A DNA stretch of 42,688 nt, taken from contig JADJVI010000042.1 in NCBI GenBank assembly GCA_016710645.1, positions 1 to 42,688 on the forward strand. The letters are read 5' to 3'. Below the pieces are notes generated by a model, which saw only the letters and a program-made list of their open reading frames with translations, was not told where the DNA came from and ran no database searches. The stretch is from Actinomycetales bacterium (lineage in GTDB: Bacteria > Actinomycetota > Actinomycetes > Actinomycetales > Dermatophilaceae). Each line of letters starts with the position of its first letter. Within the stretch, counting starts at the first letter, position 1. The position numbers and the translations under genes are program-made. Of the stretch, positions 41,312 through 42,688 are shown piece by piece.

Positions 41312-41384
41312 TCGCGAGAGGGCTCAAAGTGACGTTTCAGGGGGTCAGCGAGGCGTTGAAACGTGAGTTTGCGCCCTCTCGCGA
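41312..41384. repeat. Intergenic hairpin with 28-bp arms
   Basis: Arms 41312-41339 (starting TCGCGAGAGGGCTCAAAGTG) and 41357-41384 pair at 25 of 28 positions, with a 17-nt loop. It lies just before the promoter region of the methyltransferase gene. Confidence 0.8.
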
Positions 41385-41423
41385 GGGGGTTCGGGTTCGA
41401 CGTGGAGCCGTAGGGTGAGGTTC

Positions 41424-42026
41424 GTGCCGAAGGCCACGCCGCCGAACCGCCCGCGCTCGTCAAGACCCCCGCGCAACCGCGCGACGGGACCCAAGCGTCA
41501 GCCCCAGGCGCCTCTTGAAGCCAAGCGCCAGACGGAGGTCGGACCCAAACGCCAGCCCGCGCCAGCAGCGCACCCCGAGCCCAGCGGCTGGCGGCCACCG
41601 CCGTCGCTGGTCATCCTCGTGCCGTTCGCGCTGGCCATCGGGGCGAACTACCTGCACCCCTGGCCGATGGCCAACGAGAGTCTCAAACGCCTCGGCGTCC
41701 CCCTGATCTTCGTGAGCCTCGCCGGCATGTATTGGGCCACCCGCGAAATGAACCGCTACGGCACCACCAAGGTGGCCTGGCGTGCAGGAGCCGCACTCGT
41801 CACCAGCGGGCCGTTCGCGTGGAGCCGCAACCCGGCATACCTGGCGTTCTTTCTCTGGTGCGTGGGCGCGGCCTTGCTCTTCGACACCTGGTGGCCGATC
41901 GCGATCCTGCCCGCCGTCTTCGCGGCCTTCCACCCGCTGGTGATCCGCCCCGAAGAGGCATATCTCTGCCAGCAGTTCGGCGCCGAATACGACGCCTACC
42001 GAGCGCGCGTCCGCCGCTGGATCTGA
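41424..42026 (+). CDS. Isoprenylcysteine carboxyl methyltransferase-like membrane protein
   Basis: A 200-aa protein: a basic Pro-rich N-terminus (about 55 residues, VPKATPPNRPRS...), membrane helices from about residue 57, then the ICMT/PEMT signature TSGPFAWSRNPAYLAFFLWC and the C-terminal EEAYLCQQFGAEYDAYRARV followed by RRWI. Family members methylate small lipids or prenylated cysteines using SAM; in bacteria the substrate is mostly unknown. GTG 41424 is preferred to the in-frame GTG at 41415; GGGTGAGG lies upstream. A strong terminator follows. Confidence 0.85.
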   Translation: MPKATPPNRPRSSRPPRNRATGPKRQPQAPLEAKRQTEVGPKRQPAPAAHPEPSGWRPPPSLVILVPFALAIGANYLHPWPMANESLKRLGVPLIFVSLAGMYWATREMNRYGTTKVAWRAGAALVTSGPFAWSRNPAYLAFFLWCVGAALLFDTWWPIAILPAVFAAFHPLVIRPEEAYLCQQFGAEYDAYRARVRRWI

Positions 42027-42036
42027 GTAAGGCGAA

Positions 42037-42068
42037 GGGCCCGTCCTCTCGGGTGAGAGGACGGGCCC
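42037..42068. terminator. Bidirectional hairpin terminator
   Basis: A 14-bp stem GGGCCCGTCCTCTC / GAGAGGACGGGCCC with loop GGGT lies between the convergent methyltransferase and symporter genes, followed by an octamer (42073). Confidence 0.85.
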
Positions 42069-42108
42069 GTCGGTATGCCGTGTCACGCACCGACCGCGCA
42101 GGTCGGGA

Positions 42109-42688
42109 TCACTTGGTGACGACGTGACCCTCACCGACGACGACCGTTTCGAGCTTGGCCTTGCGGGCCTCGACCTCGTTGCGGATCTCGCGGAAGCGAG
42201 CGTCGTTGAGCGGGTACTTCCAGAAGACGATCATCGCGATGATCGCCATGACCGCGGGGACCAGGCCGATGGAGGCGCGGATGGCCGTGAGCGCCGACTC
42301 GGACTGGGTCGCAGCGCCCCCGACGTAGCCGGCCCAACCGAGCAGCCAGGCGCCGGCCGCGCCACCGAGGGACTGGGTGATCTTGCGGGTGAAGGAGAAG
42401 ATCGAGTAAGTCGCACCTTCGGAGCGCTTGCCCGACTTCCACTCGCCGTACTCCACCGTGTCGGCCTCGAGAGCGAACATCGTCGTGTTGATGAGCGAGG
42501 CGCCGACGCCCTTGATAGCGAGCATGACCATCGCGAGGGCGACCGCACCGGCCGGGGAGAAGAACAGCGCCACGCCGCCGATGACGGTGAACAGGCCGCA
42601 GTACTGGAAGAGGTTCTTCTTGCCGACCTTGTTGATGATCGCCGGGATGAACGGCGTGACGAGCAGGCCGATGCCGGCGTTGACCAGC
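42109..42688 (-). CDS. GPH/MFS-type sugar:cation symporter, 3' part
   Basis: The gene runs off the right edge of the window, so only about the last 192 residues are seen. The pieces INTTMFALEADTVEYGEWKS, then GKRSEGATYSIFSFTRKITQ and LGGAAGAWLLGWAGYVGG are typical of glycoside-pentoside-hexuronide:cation symporters (MelB/YihO type), with four to five membrane helices in view. It would import a sugar or glycoside with H+ or Na+. The stop is at 42109-42111. Confidence 0.85.
   Translation of the reverse strand, partial: LVNAGIGLLVTPFIPAIINKVGKKNLFQYCGLFTVIGGVALFFSPAGAVALAMVMLAIKGVGASLINTTMFALEADTVEYGEWKSGKRSEGATYSIFSFTRKITQSLGGAAGAWLLGWAGYVGGAATQSESALTAIRASIGLVPAVMAIIAMIVFWKYPLNDARFREIRNEVEARKAKLETVVVGEGHVVTK

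Larger units (their letters stand above)
40574..41423. other. 850-bp repeat-rich region between divergent operons
   Basis: No convincing gene is present between the phenol hydroxylase operon and the methyltransferase gene. It contains hairpins at 40869-40918, 41033-41103, 41191-41246 and 41312-41384, a direct repeat of about 55 bp (40867 and 41191, with a partial third copy at 41148), a repeat CGGTCGCGACTCCCTCACCG (40990 and 41270), and a copy of the methyltransferase 5' end. The promoter of the phenol hydroxylase operon must lie here, but I see no -24/-12 or clear -35/-10 boxes. Confidence 0.7.
8259..42080. repeat. Highly iterated octamer GTATGCCG, 58 dispersed copies
   Basis: First base of GTATGCCG on the plus strand: 8259, 9424, 10484, 11133, 12596, 14370, 14616, 15755, 16056, 16868, 19178, 19980, 20188, 22024, 24474, 24691, 25501, 25548, 26791, 30126, 30313, 31929, 33761, 34409, 35225, 36798, 39867, 40271, 40602, 42073. 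CGGCATAC: 10254, 10800, 12448, 13418, 15727, 15794, 17616, 19490, 20748, 22576, 24658, 26597, 27068, 27135, 27389, 29188, 29764, 29821, 31672, 32231, 35958, 36704, 36780, 38464, 39371, 39584, 40573, 41833. One more copy is at 3784. These are exact matches counted by eye, so a few may be missed. About 25 extend to GTATGCCGTG. Confidence 0.9.

Noticed and set aside
40867..41384. A CRISPR array in the repeat-rich gap
   Set aside because: The repeats are few, unequal in spacing, hairpin-shaped and related in arms only; there are no unique spacers of constant length and no cas genes.
8259..42080. The octamer as a strand-biased chi or FtsK-orienting (KOPS) motif
   Set aside because: Both orientations are equally frequent (30 and 29), while chi and KOPS are strongly skewed along a replichore.
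8259..42080. The octamer as a by-product of favoured codon pairs
   Set aside because: It occurs in several reading frames, on both strands, in intergenic DNA, and includes the rare ATA codon.

Overview
The window is high-GC actinobacterial DNA. Gene content (LytR_C protein, leaderless starts with TANNNT about 6 nt before the start codon, MmpL- and YhgE/Pip-type envelope proteins, fused PntA) points to the Actinomycetota, probably a Micrococcales/Intrasporangiaceae-like organism; the family-level placement is inference.

Region 1 (about 1-8.1 kb) is a decayed accessory island. It holds frameshifted remnants of an Mrr-type restriction endonuclease, an endonuclease/exonuclease/phosphatase (EEP) protein, a NYN-domain nuclease, a tyrosine integrase beside a truncated tRNA-Pro 3' end, an IS481-family transposase and an IS1380-family transposase. 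An 18-bp tRNA-derived sequence recurs at 4195-4212 and 7162-7179 and brackets the two insertion sequences. An intact HNH endonuclease (7353-8105) closes the island.

Region 2 (8.1-30 kb) looks like resident chromosome: a DUF2231-cytochrome b5 fusion, an arylamine N-acetyltransferase, a Pr6Pr-like membrane protein, an APC permease, a HerA-like ATPase, a small antitoxin-like protein, a LytR_C protein, a TetR regulator divergent from a two-gene envelope transport operon (MMPL fused to a degenerate ABC ATPase, then YhgE/Pip), a DUF2975/HTH pair, tRNA-Ser(CGA), tadA and upp with overlapping divergent starts, a PH-domain protein, and pntA/pntB.

Region 3 (30-42.7 kb) has a minus-strand response regulator/histidine kinase/pirin cluster, then a complete multicomponent phenol hydroxylase operon (order: unknown 141-aa protein, beta subunit, effector, alpha subunit, P4 subunit, extra ferredoxin, reductase with a frameshift, GlcG/HbpS-like protein), an 850-bp repeat-rich intergenic region, an isoprenylcysteine methyltransferase-like gene and the 3' part of a GPH/MFS symporter.

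Two signals are not explained by genes. (i) The octamer GTATGCCG / CGGCATAC occurs 59 times by hand count, 58 of them from 8.26 kb rightward (about one per 0.6 kb, 30 in one orientation and 29 in the other), often extended to GTATGCCGTG, in genes and in gaps, and nearly absent from the island. In the phenol hydroxylase operon inverted octamer pairs enclose ribosome binding sites. (ii) A dispersed family of long intergenic hairpins with related words such as GAGATGACNCAA and GATGAGCCAA lies at 22.1-22.3, 25.4, 26.8-26.96, 34.4-34.5 and 40.87-41.38 kb, including a 44-bp perfect palindrome.
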